Origin: Butyrivibrio sp.
Lineage (GTDB): Bacteria > Bacillota > Clostridia > Lachnospirales > Lachnospiraceae
Length of the DNA stretch: 64,000 nt
Assembly (NCBI RefSeq): GCF_017433805.1
Contig: NZ_JAFRGN010000013.1
Coordinates: 62,001-126,000 of the forward strand
Direction of reading: 5' to 3'
Shown here piece after piece: positions 52,201 to 61,316 of this stretch. Below the pieces are notes generated by a model. It was not told the DNA's origin. It worked only from the letters and a program-made list of their open reading frames with translations, and ran no database searches. Each line of letters starts with the position of its first letter. Position 1 is the first letter of the stretch. The position numbers and the translations under genes were made by a program.

Positions 52201-52490
52201 ATTTGTTGTCGATATTTTGATAATCGACCTGCTGAAACTCAAGAAAATGGAAAATAGGCAGACTAAAATGGCAAATTATTAACGCATTAACATAAGAAAA
52301 TTATTGATGCTGCAAGAAATGCATATAATCGAGAATTGGTCAGCGAAAAGTGCGTCTGCATAAATGCTATAGTGATAAAAGAGCCTGCTTAAATTTCAAA
52401 GATGAAGATTTCAGCAGACGGGGGCAGGAAAAAAGCAAAAAACAAAGCAAGAAACAAAGATAAAAAAAGATAAAAAACAAAGCAAAGTGG
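52201..52490. other. Non-coding stretch with possible structure
   Basis: This stretch between the tyrS terminator and the arsR promoter has no convincing gene. GTCGAT/ATCGAC, CGTCTGC/GCAGACG and CCTGC/GCAGG pairings occur (about 52208-52229 and 52349-52428), then an A-rich tract (52430-52490). Whether it is transcribed is unknown. Confidence 0.3.
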
Positions 52491-52492
52491 TG

Positions 52493-52521
52493 TTGACAAA
52501 TAAATAACTTAGTGATAGTTT
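52493..52521 (+). promoter_or_regulatory. Metal-efflux operon promoter
   Basis: TTGACA (52493-52498), a 17-nt spacer and TAGTTT (52516-52521). The start point lies within the ArsR operator. Confidence 0.7.
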
Positions 52522-52523
52522 AA

Positions 52524-52547
52524 ACATATGAACAGATATTCATATGT
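52524..52547. promoter_or_regulatory. ArsR/SmtB operator
   Basis: ACATATGAA (52524-52532) and TTCATATGT (52539-52547) form a perfect 9-bp dyad with a 6-nt spacer. It contains the ATATGAA core seen in SmtB/CzrA/CadC operators and overlaps the transcription start. Confidence 0.75.
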
Positions 52548-52568
52548 ATAAGACAAGGAGGTTCTGAG

Positions 52569-52928
52569 ATGGCTTTGAATGATGTTGAGCTCTGTGATGA
52601 ACATGCAGTTCATATAAAGCTTGTTAATAAAATCAATCATGAGATGCCTGAGGATGATGATCTTTATGATCTCGCTGAGCTGTTTAAGGTGTTTGGTGAT
52701 TCGACCAGAATAAAAATCTTATTTGCATTATTTGAATCAGAAATGTGTGTATGCGATATAGCAGAAACACTTGGAATGACTCAGTCAGCTATTTCTCATC
52801 AGCTTAAGATATTAAAGCAAAGTAAGCTGGTAAGTAATAGAAGAGAAGGCAAATCAATTATCTATTTCCTTGCTGATGATCATGTCAGAACTATTATTGA
52901 TCAGGGCATGAACCATATCAAAGAATAA
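52569..52928 (+). CDS. ArsR/SmtB-family metal-responsive repressor
   Basis: A 119-residue winged-helix repressor (FKVFGDSTRIKILFALFESE, then TQSAISHQLKILKQSKLV). It carries two metal-site signatures. The alpha3 type is C60-V-C62-D, as in ArsR/CadC. The alpha5 zinc site is D103-x-H105-x10-H116-x2-E119, as in SmtB/CzrA. An AAGGAGG site precedes the ATG. It should repress the following HMA and P1B-ATPase genes until Zn(II), Cd(II) or a similar ion binds. The operator at 52524 is directly upstream. Confidence 0.94.
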   Translation: MALNDVELCDEHAVHIKLVNKINHEMPEDDDLYDLAELFKVFGDSTRIKILFALFESEMCVCDIAETLGMTQSAISHQLKILKQSKLVSNRREGKSIIYFLADDHVRTIIDQGMNHIKE

Positions 52929-52997
52929 CCTGGTGAATCGTAAATAAAGTGAATAATTAAATTAAAGATAAAAAGAAAAGGAAAAGAGGGAAAAACT

Positions 52998-53213
52998 ATG
53001 AAGAAGACATTTAAGTGTGAAGTTGATTGTGCAAACTGTGCTGCTAAGATGGAAGAAGCTGTTAAGAAAATTGATGGAGTAGAAAGCGTTAGAGTTAATT
53101 TCATGACTCAGAAGCTTATGCTTGAGGCAGCTGATGATGTATTTGATTCAGTTCTTGATGCTGCTGTTAAGGCCTGCAAGAAGGTTGAGCCAGACTGTGA
53201 AATTGAGCTATAG
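52998..53213 (+). CDS. Free-standing heavy-metal-associated (HMA) domain protein
   Basis: A 71-residue metallochaperone-like protein with the HMA metal loop DCANCAAKM (C11-A-N-C14) and an extra cysteine at position 7. The fold is beta-alpha-beta-beta-alpha-beta. It stands as a separate gene where the downstream ATPase lacks its N-terminal HMA domain, so it may feed metal to the pump or buffer it. The preceding intergenic segment holds GAGGG before the ATG. Confidence 0.93.
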   Translation: MKKTFKCEVDCANCAAKMEEAVKKIDGVESVRVNFMTQKLMLEAADDVFDSVLDAAVKACKKVEPDCEIEL

Positions 53214-53275
53214 CATGACGGAAGTGCTTTGGCACGAAGGCATGCGTTATCGCATAAAATATGAGGAAAAAAGAC

Positions 53276-55189
53276 ATGACAAAGAAACAGAAGAAGAACA
53301 GAAATAGAATAATAGCTGTACTTGTAATATTTGTAGTACTGCTGGCACTTGATAAAGCTGGAGTATTTGAGCCACTTCCTTGGTTTGTGACTTTTGCAAT
53401 ATATCTGGTTCCATATATCATCATTGGCTATGACGTTATCAAGAAAGCTGCTATCAATATTAGTCACGGACAGGTTTTTGATGAAAACTTCCTGATGATG
53501 ATAGCAACCTTTGGTGCTTTTGGAATTCAGGAATATACAGAGGCTCTTGCAGTTATGCTCTTTTACCAGATTGGAGAATTGTTCCAGAGCGTAGCTGTTG
53601 GTAAATCAAGACAGTCTATCTCTGATCTGATGAGCATTGCACCAGAAAGCGCTAACCTGTTGGATGACGAAGGAAATGCTACTGAGGTTGATCCTGAGGA
53701 AGTAAGTGTAGGAGATATGCTTCTTGTTCGTGCAGGCGAGAAGATTCCCGTTGACGCTGTTGTTGTAGAAGGCGAGAGCTTTATTGATACAGCTGCTCTT
53801 ACTGGAGAGTCTGTTCCTAGAAAGGTTGTCAGTGGAGATAGCGTAATTAGCGGATGCGTTAACGGCGAAGGAATTCTCAAGGTTAGGGTAGAAAAAGCCT
53901 ATGAGGATTCTACTGTTTCCAAGATCCTTGAGCTCGTGGAGAACGCAAGCAATAAGAAGTCCAGAATGGAGAATTTCATCACAAGATTTGCTAGATACTA
54001 TACTCCTGTAGTTACTATCGGAGCTCTTTTACTTGCTATTATTCCAGGTGTTACAGGAATTCTTCCATGGGCTGACAGTATCAGAAGAGCATGTATCTTT
54101 CTCATTGTTTCATGTCCTTGTGCACTTGTAATCTCTGTACCTCTGGGATTCTTTGGAGGAATCGGTGCTTCATCCAAGATTGGTGTACTTGTTAAGGGCA
54201 GTAACTATCTCGAGTCAGTATCCAAGATAAATACAGTTGTCTTCGATAAGACAGGAACTATCACTAAGGGCGAGTTCAAGGTTACAGAAACTTATGTAAA
54301 TCCTGATGCTGGCATAGATAAAGCACAGCTTTTAAAGGTTGCAGCTCATGGCGAGTCTTTATCTAACCATCCTATCGCAAGATCAGTTTGTCAGGCTTAT
54401 CAGGAGGGTATGTATCAAAATGGCCCTCAGATCATTGATAACACGCTCGTCGATGAGACACAGACCAAAGAGGTTTCCGGCCACGGTATTGCATCTGTAT
54501 ATGAGGGAAAAGAGCTTCTTTTGGGCAATGCAGCTCTTTTAACTGATTATGGTATTAAGTTTGACCAGGTTGAAAGCGGCGGAACAATCGTGTATGTAGC
54601 TTATGATGGCAAGTATCTTGGAGCAGTTATTATTTCAGATGTGATAAAAGAATCTGCTGCAGATGCTATCAGAGCTCTCAAAGCTTGCGGTGTTAAGAAC
54701 ACAGTTATGCTGACAGGTGATAGAGAAAAGGCTGCTAAGGAAGTGGCTGAAAAAATCGGCGTAGATCAGGTAATTGCTGAGCTTCTTCCTGCGGACAAGG
54801 TCAGCAGGGTTGAAAAAATGCTTTCTTCATTAGATAATGATAATAAACTAGCGTTTGTCGGAGATGGCATCAATGATGCACCTGTATTGATGCGTGCTGA
54901 TGTTGGTATCGCAATGGGATCACTTGGAAGTGACGCAGCTATTGAGGCTGCAGACGTTGTCATTATGGACGATGATATTTCCAAGATAGCATTAGTTGTA
55001 GCAATCGCCAGAAAGACAATGCGTATTGTAAAAGAAAATATTGTATTTGCCCTAGGAGTTAAGCTTATAATCCTGGTACTTGGCGCACTTGGTCTTACTA
55101 CCATGTGGCTTGCAGTATTTGGAGATGTAGGTGTTGCTGTTATAGCTATCCTGAATTCCATGAGGGCACTCAAATATCGGGGGAAATAA
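53276..55189 (+). CDS. Zinc/cadmium/lead-type P1B ATPase
   Basis: A 637-residue metal-exporting P-type ATPase. The transmembrane CPC motif is C280-P-C282 (VSCPCALVISVPLG), the phosphorylation site is D324 (FDKTGTITKG), SNHPIARS is the HP motif and GDGINDAPV the hinge. The last helices contain a lysine (GVKLIILV) and an aspartate (FGDVGVAV) typical of the P1B-2 (Zn/Cd/Pb) class. No N-terminal HMA domain is present. ATG at 53276 has an AGGAAAA site and is preferred over 53261. Expression is controlled by the upstream ArsR. Confidence 0.93.
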   Translation: MTKKQKKNRNRIIAVLVIFVVLLALDKAGVFEPLPWFVTFAIYLVPYIIIGYDVIKKAAINISHGQVFDENFLMMIATFGAFGIQEYTEALAVMLFYQIGELFQSVAVGKSRQSISDLMSIAPESANLLDDEGNATEVDPEEVSVGDMLLVRAGEKIPVDAVVVEGESFIDTAALTGESVPRKVVSGDSVISGCVNGEGILKVRVEKAYEDSTVSKILELVENASNKKSRMENFITRFARYYTPVVTIGALLLAIIPGVTGILPWADSIRRACIFLIVSCPCALVISVPLGFFGGIGASSKIGVLVKGSNYLESVSKINTVVFDKTGTITKGEFKVTETYVNPDAGIDKAQLLKVAAHGESLSNHPIARSVCQAYQEGMYQNGPQIIDNTLVDETQTKEVSGHGIASVYEGKELLLGNAALLTDYGIKFDQVESGGTIVYVAYDGKYLGAVIISDVIKESAADAIRALKACGVKNTVMLTGDREKAAKEVAEKIGVDQVIAELLPADKVSRVEKMLSSLDNDNKLAFVGDGINDAPVLMRADVGIAMGSLGSDAAIEAADVVIMDDDISKIALVVAIARKTMRIVKENIVFALGVKLIILVLGALGLTTMWLAVFGDVGVAVIAILNSMRALKYRGK

Positions 55190-55192
55190 ATA

Positions 55193-57229
55193 ATGGCAAG
55201 AGCAGAACTAGACGTTGGAGAGCTTTTAATGAAGCTGGTTGCCAGGGAAACTGGTGAAATCAGCAAGGTGGACTATCATCCTCAGAAGCCTGAGTTTTCG
55301 CATGATACTGTGATCGGCGAGACGAGGCTTCCGCGTAAGTCACCAGAATCTCAGGGCGTAAGTTCTGTTTTTTTTGTTGATCTTATCAGAGAACTTTCTG
55401 AGACCAAAGAGTGCAATATTCATAAATTCATGGCCTTAAGGCATGGAAATGTCATCGCAGAATGTGCCTTTGAACCTTTCGATATGGATACCTGGCATGT
55501 TTCCTATTCCATGTGCAAGAGCATAGTGGGAATGGCTATTGGAATACTCATTGATGAGGGAAAGCTCTCGATTGATGATAAGCTTAGCGATATTTTCAGC
55601 TCTAGGATGAGTCCATTTGGTTTTCTGAGAAAGAACGTAACTGTTAAGAATCTACTTAATATGACCAGCGGCGTTGAATTCTACGAATCTGGCTCGATTA
55701 GTGGTAATGACTGGAGAAAGAGCTTTCTGGAGGCTGGATTTAAAACAGATCCTGGAACTACATTTGAATATAACAGCATGAATACCTATATGCTGTCAGC
55801 AATAATTACAGAGAAAACAGGAATGTCCTGCTTTGAATACTGCAAAGTGAAGATCTTTGTCCCTATGGGAATTCAGAGAATATTCTGGGAGAGCTGTCCT
55901 CAGAGTATCACAAAGGGCGGATGGGGCCTATTTATCAGAGCTGAGGATATGGCCAAGCTAGGTCAGCTGTATCTGCAGAATGGTATGTGGGATGGCAAGC
56001 AGATTGTTCCTGCTGACTGGGTAAAAGAGTCTACGTCCTGGCAGATAGAAACAGGCAAAGATGATAACTCACACTATGGCTATCAGCTATGGATAAATGA
56101 TGACAGACCTGGCTCTTTTGCCTATAACGGAATGCTGGGGCAGAACGTGTTCATATATCCTGATATTGATATGGTTGTGGTCACAAATGCTGGTAACACT
56201 GACATTTTTCAGACCAGCAAGATGGCTATAATGATCAGAGAAGCCATGAAGTCCAGGATTGAAGTTCATGACAATGCGCTTCCTGAGGACTTTGCGGCGC
56301 TTAATTCTCTCAAGGCTATCTGTAAATCAGTTAGTGGCAGGAATAATAATTTCCCTGTTATATATTCAGGCGGCTGGAAGAACAAAGCTGTCAGGATGAC
56401 AACAGGTTCACCTAGAACCAAGACGACCAGCTACGGCGATAAGAGAGGTTACTTTAAGTCAGAAGTCAGGTCTTTTAACATAAGAAAAGAGAACCACCTG
56501 ATCCAGGAGTGGCTCACAAGACTTGACGGTAAGACATATGACATCGAGCAAAAGGGCGTTGGCATTTTCCCTATTATGATGCAGATTGTTCATAACAACT
56601 TTACAGATGGTATGAACAAGATAGGCTTTAGAATAAGCGATGATAATTCTTTTTATATCGATATATATGAAGGAATTGAAGTATATAGCTTAAGATGCGG
56701 ATTTGGCGGTAAAAGATATACCAGCAAGATCAACATGCATGGGGAAATATACGAGGTATCGCTTTGTTCGTATGTAACAACTGATGAATACAACAGGCTT
56801 GTAATCAGAAATGAGATAAATTTCCTCGAAGAAGCATGTCTTCGCACGTTTAACATTTTCTTTTACGATGACGCTGCTGACAGGGATGACAGGAAAGGAA
56901 CTTTTATCCATCCATCTGTTCCTGCAAGGATTGAGATAAGGCTTATGGAAACGCCTGGTACCAGTATGCTGATTACAACCATGAAGACCATGGGACCCGA
57001 GGCGCTTTCTGGAATGCAGGGCAAGTTCGTCAATAAATTCTATAAGGGTGGAATCAAAGAGGCAATTGAGCACGCGGCTAATAACACGATTCAGCCGGTG
57101 CTGAGCGGTGTGTTATCTCTTCCTTCTACTCCAGAACCGGGTATTACTGAAGGACAGCTGGAAGAAACGGCGGAAGAAACCGCAGAAAAAACAGTAGAAG
57201 AAATAGAGAATTCAGAGAATATTAGTTGA
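55193..57229 (+). CDS. Serine beta-lactamase-family hydrolase, large
   Basis: A 678-residue protein of the beta-lactamase/transpeptidase-like (class C, EstB-like) group. The SxxK motif is S106-M-C-K109 (SYSMCKSIVG), and the second motif is Y193-N-S (FEYNSMNTYM). The catalytic domain ends around residue 350; some 330 further residues form an unassigned C-terminal part with a Glu-rich tail (EETAEETAEKTVEE). No signal peptide is seen, so it may be cytoplasmic. It starts 3 nt after the ATPase, so it may share the metal-controlled transcript. The substrate is unknown. Confidence 0.82.
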   Translation: MARAELDVGELLMKLVARETGEISKVDYHPQKPEFSHDTVIGETRLPRKSPESQGVSSVFFVDLIRELSETKECNIHKFMALRHGNVIAECAFEPFDMDTWHVSYSMCKSIVGMAIGILIDEGKLSIDDKLSDIFSSRMSPFGFLRKNVTVKNLLNMTSGVEFYESGSISGNDWRKSFLEAGFKTDPGTTFEYNSMNTYMLSAIITEKTGMSCFEYCKVKIFVPMGIQRIFWESCPQSITKGGWGLFIRAEDMAKLGQLYLQNGMWDGKQIVPADWVKESTSWQIETGKDDNSHYGYQLWINDDRPGSFAYNGMLGQNVFIYPDIDMVVVTNAGNTDIFQTSKMAIMIREAMKSRIEVHDNALPEDFAALNSLKAICKSVSGRNNNFPVIYSGGWKNKAVRMTTGSPRTKTTSYGDKRGYFKSEVRSFNIRKENHLIQEWLTRLDGKTYDIEQKGVGIFPIMMQIVHNNFTDGMNKIGFRISDDNSFYIDIYEGIEVYSLRCGFGGKRYTSKINMHGEIYEVSLCSYVTTDEYNRLVIRNEINFLEEACLRTFNIFFYDDAADRDDRKGTFIHPSVPARIEIRLMETPGTSMLITTMKTMGPEALSGMQGKFVNKFYKGGIKEAIEHAANNTIQPVLSGVLSLPSTPEPGITEGQLEETAEETAEKTVEEIENSENIS

Positions 57230-57247
57230 TTTTCAAGCTATCAAAGG

Positions 57248-57290
57248 CTCCATGAATTATGGTATTATAGTTCATGGAGTTTCTTTTTTA
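57248..57290 (+). terminator. Terminator after the serine hydrolase
   Basis: CTCCATGAA (57248-57256) and TTCATGGAG (57271-57279), then TTTCTTTTTT. Confidence 0.8.
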
Positions 57291-57346
57291 TAATTAAAAC
57301 GTAACTCGTGGAAATGAAATAAACATATATAAGATGAGGTGTTTTT

Positions 57347-58177
57347 ATGTCAAATGCAATTTATGAAAAACTTGAAAGTTGTGTAAAGGCAGTAAGAGAG
57401 AAGACTGATTTTGTGCCAGATGTTGCTCTTGTTCTTGGTTCAGGACTTGGTAACTATGCTGATAATATCAAGATTGAGACAGAGATCAGCTACAGCGATA
57501 TTCCAGGCTTCCCTGTATCTACTGTTCCAGGACACGCTGGAAAGTTTATCTTTGGATATGTTGGAGATGTTAAGGTTGTATGCATGAAGGGAAGAGTTCA
57601 CTTCTATGAAGGCTACGATGTAACAGATGCTGTACTTCCAGCTAGACTGATGAAGATGCTGGGAGCTAAGATCCTGTTCCTAACAAATGCGGCTGGTGGA
57701 CTTGGAGAAGGCTTTAAGGCTGGCGATCTGATGCTCATAACAGATCATGTTTCTATCTTTGCTCCTAATCCACTTATCGGACCAAACGTTGACGAATTGG
57801 GACCTCGTTTTGCTGATATGTCAGAGGTTTATGACAAGGATCTTCAGGAAGTTATCAGAAAAGCTGCTAAGGCTGAGGGTATTGACCTTAAGGAAGGTGT
57901 TTACTGCCAGCTTACAGGACCATCTTTCGAGAGTCCTGCTGAAATCAGACTTCTTGGCAAGCTCGGAGTTTCTGCAGTTGGCATGAGTACTGTTATCGAG
58001 GCTATTGCTGCTAACCACATGGGTATGAGAATCTGTGGCGTTTCCTGCATCAGTAACCTTGCTGCTGGTATCAGCGAGCAGCCTCTTTGTCATGAAGAAG
58101 TTCAGGAAGCTGCTGATAAGGTAGCACCTCTTTTCACAAAGCTTGTAACAGAGGCTATTAAGGGCTTTACATTATAA
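57347..58177 (+). CDS. Purine nucleoside phosphorylase
   Basis: A 276-residue trimeric-type PNP (PunA/DeoD2-like, NP-I family). Motifs are LGSGLGNYAD (phosphate site), FPVSTVPGHAGKF, GRVHFYEGYD, TNAAGGLGEGF and the base site CQLTGPSFESPAEIRLL. It phosphorolyses inosine and guanosine to the base and ribose 1-phosphate. An adenosine/SAH-deaminase-like amidohydrolase follows 27 nt later, which would supply inosine. GAGGTG precedes the ATG. Confidence 0.95.
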   Translation: MSNAIYEKLESCVKAVREKTDFVPDVALVLGSGLGNYADNIKIETEISYSDIPGFPVSTVPGHAGKFIFGYVGDVKVVCMKGRVHFYEGYDVTDAVLPARLMKMLGAKILFLTNAAGGLGEGFKAGDLMLITDHVSIFAPNPLIGPNVDELGPRFADMSEVYDKDLQEVIRKAAKAEGIDLKEGVYCQLTGPSFESPAEIRLLGKLGVSAVGMSTVIEAIAANHMGMRICGVSCISNLAAGISEQPLCHEEVQEAADKVAPLFTKLVTEAIKGFTL

Positions 58178-58204
58178 TAAATTGTTTGTTTATCGGGAGC
58201 GGGT

Positions 58205-59509
58205 ATGAGAACAAGATTCTATAATGCAAGAGTACTGACTATGGAGTCAGGACGAGACATTTTCTTTGGGGAAGTTTGGGTAGTTGAGGACAGAATCATC
58301 TTCGTAGGTACAGAGGAAGAGGGCCGAAACTACTGCAATGAACATAAAGATACGATTCTTATCTGGGATAGGGAGATTGACTGCCATGGCAATCTCCTTA
58401 TGCCTGGTTTTAAGAATGCTCACACTCATTCAGCTATGACTCTTATGAGGTCCAAGGCTGATGATCTGCCACTTCAGGACTGGCTTGGAACACAGATCTT
58501 TCCTGTAGAAGCCAAGATGACTGGAGAGGATATCTATCATTTATCCAAGATTTCTATTCTGGAATATCTCACAAGCGGAATTACATCTGTATTTGAAATG
58601 TACCTGACACCATTTACGGTGGCAGATGTCTTTAGAGACTGCGGAATGAGATGCGTTCAGACCAGCTGCGTCAACAATTTCAGCCAGTCTGTAGAGCTTC
58701 TTGAGAAGTACTATACAGATATCAATGGAAAAGACCCATATAACTCTTTTATCCTCGGCGTTCACGCAGAGTACACCTGCTCAAAAGAGCTCTTAGAAGA
58801 GTGCGCTAAGCTCGTTCAGAAGTACAAGGCTCCTTTCTGGGCACATATCCAGGAGACAGAGACTGAGACAAAAGAGTGTGTTGAGAGATATGGCATGACT
58901 CCTATAGAGTTCTTTGACAGTTTAGGTCTTTTTGAATATGGCGGTGGCGGCTATCACGTTGTCTGGACTAATGACAGAGACAGGGAGATCATGAAAAAGA
59001 GAGGTCTCTATGTTGTGACTAATCCAGGTTCTAACACTAAGCTTGCAAGCGGTATTGCCCCTATTGCCAAATATCTTGAATGCGGTATTCCTGTTGCCAT
59101 TGGTACTGATGGACCTGCCAGCAACAACTGCCTTGATATGTTCAGGGAGATGTTCCTGGTTACTGGTCTTGCCAAGCTCAAGGATATGGATGCATCAAGC
59201 GTAGATGCTGCAGAAGTTCTCAAGATGGCGACAGTTAACGGAGCCCACGCTATGGGACTTAATGATGCAGACGTACTTGCAGAGGGGAAACTTGCTGATA
59301 TCATCATGCTTGATCTGCAGCAGCCTAATATGCAGCCTATCAACAATATCGTCAAGAACATCGTTTATAGTGGCAGTAAGAGCAACGTAATCATGACTAT
59401 GATCGGTGGTATCATCCGCTACGAGAATGGTAAATTCAATATTGGCGTAACACCTTCAGAGGTTTATGCCAAGGCAGAAGAGATCAAGGCTAGAATTTAC
59501 GGAAACTAA
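58205..59509 (+). CDS. Amidohydrolase, adenosine/SAH/MTA deaminase-like
   Basis: A 434-residue metal-dependent amidohydrolase. An N-terminal beta domain leads to GFKNAHTHSAMTLMRSKADDLPL (the HxH metal pair). HAEYTCSKELLEE, then FWAHIQETETETKE (histidine and glutamate) and GTDGPASNNCLDMF (the metal aspartate) follow. This motif order is that of S-adenosylhomocysteine/5'-methylthioadenosine/adenosine deaminases. It is coupled to the PNP gene, which fits purine salvage. The exact substrate cannot be fixed from sequence. Confidence 0.88.
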   Translation: MRTRFYNARVLTMESGRDIFFGEVWVVEDRIIFVGTEEEGRNYCNEHKDTILIWDREIDCHGNLLMPGFKNAHTHSAMTLMRSKADDLPLQDWLGTQIFPVEAKMTGEDIYHLSKISILEYLTSGITSVFEMYLTPFTVADVFRDCGMRCVQTSCVNNFSQSVELLEKYYTDINGKDPYNSFILGVHAEYTCSKELLEECAKLVQKYKAPFWAHIQETETETKECVERYGMTPIEFFDSLGLFEYGGGGYHVVWTNDRDREIMKKRGLYVVTNPGSNTKLASGIAPIAKYLECGIPVAIGTDGPASNNCLDMFREMFLVTGLAKLKDMDASSVDAAEVLKMATVNGAHAMGLNDADVLAEGKLADIIMLDLQQPNMQPINNIVKNIVYSGSKSNVIMTMIGGIIRYENGKFNIGVTPSEVYAKAEEIKARIYGN

Positions 59510-59540
59510 CTTGAGTCAGACATAATAGAGAAGGAAATTT

Positions 59541-61214
59541 ATGGAAGCACTAATATTATTAGCCGTTTTAGCAGGAATTTGCCTTATTGCTTACCTGCTG
59601 GGGCTTCGTGATAAGAAAATTCAGGAAAAGTATCTGATTAAAAGGCTCAAGGACAATTTCGGTCAGGCTCCAAACAGAGAGTATAAGGCTGACGATCTTG
59701 ACCATTTGCCAGGTTATTATTCCAAGCACAAGGAAGAGTTTCAGATTGATGATACAACCTGGAATGACCTTAATATGGACGGCGTATTTGCCAGAATGAA
59801 TTACTGTCTTAGCGCTTCTGGTGAAGAGTATCTTTACTATATGCTCAGATCACCCAAGCAAAAAGACGATTTTGATAAGCTTGAGAGGCATGTTGATTTC
59901 TTCATGAATAATGATGAAGAAAGAAGAAAATGTCAGGTTATTTATTCAAATATTGGCAGAAGAATCAGATATTCAATTTATGACTATATAGGATATCTTG
60001 ATAATGCTCCTGATTTATCAAATGCCAGACATTTTCTGATGATTGCACTTATGGCTGTAGCTGCCGGTTTAATGTTTGTTAATTTTACTGTTGGCTTTCT
60101 TGCACTGGTAGCAATCTCACTTACTAATATTATTAACTATTTTGGGATAAAGAATAAAATAGAGCCATATCTTGCATCTTTTGCTTATATTCTAAGGGCA
60201 ATATATGCTGCTGGATACTTTGAAAAAGTAAAGATTTCTGAGATTTCAGAGGATGTAGACAGACTTACTTCTTTAGCCAAGAATTTTAAGTCCTTTACCA
60301 GAGGCTCTTTTATACTTATGGGAAGTAGTAAGTATAATTCTTCTGGAAATCCGCTTGAAATTATACTGGAATATATAAAGATGGCGCTTCATCTTGATCT
60401 TATTAAGTTTAATAACATGTATAAGCTGGTTCTGGATAAAAAGGATGACCTTGATGAGATAATCACTATCCTCGGAAGATTAGAAGCTGAGATATCTATA
60501 GCATGCTTTAGAAAGTCTTTTGAAGGCGGATATTGTATTCCTGAATTTGCAGAGGGCAGTTATGCTGGAGAAGAGCTTTATCATCCTCTTATTGCTGATG
60601 CGGTTGCTAATAGTATTGAAACAGGAAAAGGCCTTCTTATTACCGGATCCAATGCTTCTGGTAAATCCACATTCCTTAAGACTTGTGCAATAAACGCAGT
60701 AATGGCGCAGTCTATTCATACTGTCCTTGGTAAGAGCTACATGGCTCCTATTTACAGAATTTACTCATCAATGGCGCTCAAGGATGATATCTTTGGAGGA
60801 GATTCCTACTACATTGTAGAGATCAAGTCTATTAAGAGAATTCTTGATGCCAATAAAGAGGAGGGTGCTCCTGTACTTTGCTTTGTTGATGAGGTGCTTC
60901 GCGGAACTAACACAGTTGAGAGAATTGCAGCATCAACTCAGATTCTCAAGTGCTGCGCTGATAACGGAGTAATGTGTTTTGCAGCTACTCACGATATAGA
61001 GCTTACATCTCTTCTTAGGAATGAGTTTGATATCTATCACTTTGAGGGAAATGTAACTGACAATGACGTCCAGTTTGATTATCAGATAAAAGAGGGACCG
61101 GCTACAACGCGTAATGCCATTAAACTCTTAAGTGTTCTTGGTTATGATAAGACGATCGTTGATGATGCCCAGAACCTTGCTGAGCACTTCCTTAAAGATG
61201 GAGTTTGGGCATAA
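59541..61214 (+). CDS. Membrane-anchored MutS-related ATPase
   Basis: A 557-residue protein. It has an N-terminal membrane segment (about 2-20) and a hydrophobic hairpin in the middle (about 165-200), then a MutS-type ATPase domain (about 360-557). Walker A is GSNASGKSTFLKT, Walker B is CFVDEVLRGTNT, and FAATHDIEL follows. The mismatch-recognition and clamp domains are missing, so it is not a mismatch repair MutS. Similar membrane MutS-like ATPases in Firmicutes have no settled function. GAAGGAAA precedes the ATG. Confidence 0.88.
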   Translation: MEALILLAVLAGICLIAYLLGLRDKKIQEKYLIKRLKDNFGQAPNREYKADDLDHLPGYYSKHKEEFQIDDTTWNDLNMDGVFARMNYCLSASGEEYLYYMLRSPKQKDDFDKLERHVDFFMNNDEERRKCQVIYSNIGRRIRYSIYDYIGYLDNAPDLSNARHFLMIALMAVAAGLMFVNFTVGFLALVAISLTNIINYFGIKNKIEPYLASFAYILRAIYAAGYFEKVKISEISEDVDRLTSLAKNFKSFTRGSFILMGSSKYNSSGNPLEIILEYIKMALHLDLIKFNNMYKLVLDKKDDLDEIITILGRLEAEISIACFRKSFEGGYCIPEFAEGSYAGEELYHPLIADAVANSIETGKGLLITGSNASGKSTFLKTCAINAVMAQSIHTVLGKSYMAPIYRIYSSMALKDDIFGGDSYYIVEIKSIKRILDANKEEGAPVLCFVDEVLRGTNTVERIAASTQILKCCADNGVMCFAATHDIELTSLLRNEFDIYHFEGNVTDNDVQFDYQIKEGPATTRNAIKLLSVLGYDKTIVDDAQNLAEHFLKDGVWA

Positions 61215-61234
61215 CTAAATAGTTATTATTGCTA

Positions 61235-61264
61235 TTGACATAGTCGTACGGCTATATTTATAAT
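61235..61264 (+). promoter_or_regulatory. hipBA promoter
   Basis: TTGACA (61235-61240), an 18-nt spacer and TATAAT (61259-61264). Operator 1 fills the spacer. Confidence 0.75.
61240..61256. promoter_or_regulatory. hip operator 1
   Basis: ATAGTCGTACGGCTATA, one of three related dyads, sits between the -35 and -10 boxes. Confidence 0.7.
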
Positions 61265-61278
61265 CATATTATATTAAT

Positions 61279-61294
61279 ATAGTCGAACGGCTAT
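61279..61294. promoter_or_regulatory. hip operator 2
   Basis: ATAGTCGAACGGCTAT, centred about 39 nt after operator 1. Confidence 0.7.
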
Positions 61295-61316
61295 TTTTTA
61301 TTATCTGAGATGAGTA

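Noticed and set aside
52349-52430. NiCo-type metal riboswitch before the metal-efflux operon
   Set aside because: Only a loose resemblance (GCAG and GGGGGCAGG), and the operon promoter lies downstream, so the RNA would not be in the transcript.
53122-53307. A small plus-strand frame overlapping the HMA gene
   Set aside because: It has no ribosome binding site and overlaps the HMA protein and the ATPase start in another frame.
59541-61214. Mismatch repair gene mutS
   Set aside because: Recognition and clamp domains are missing and membrane segments are present; only the ATPase domain is shared.
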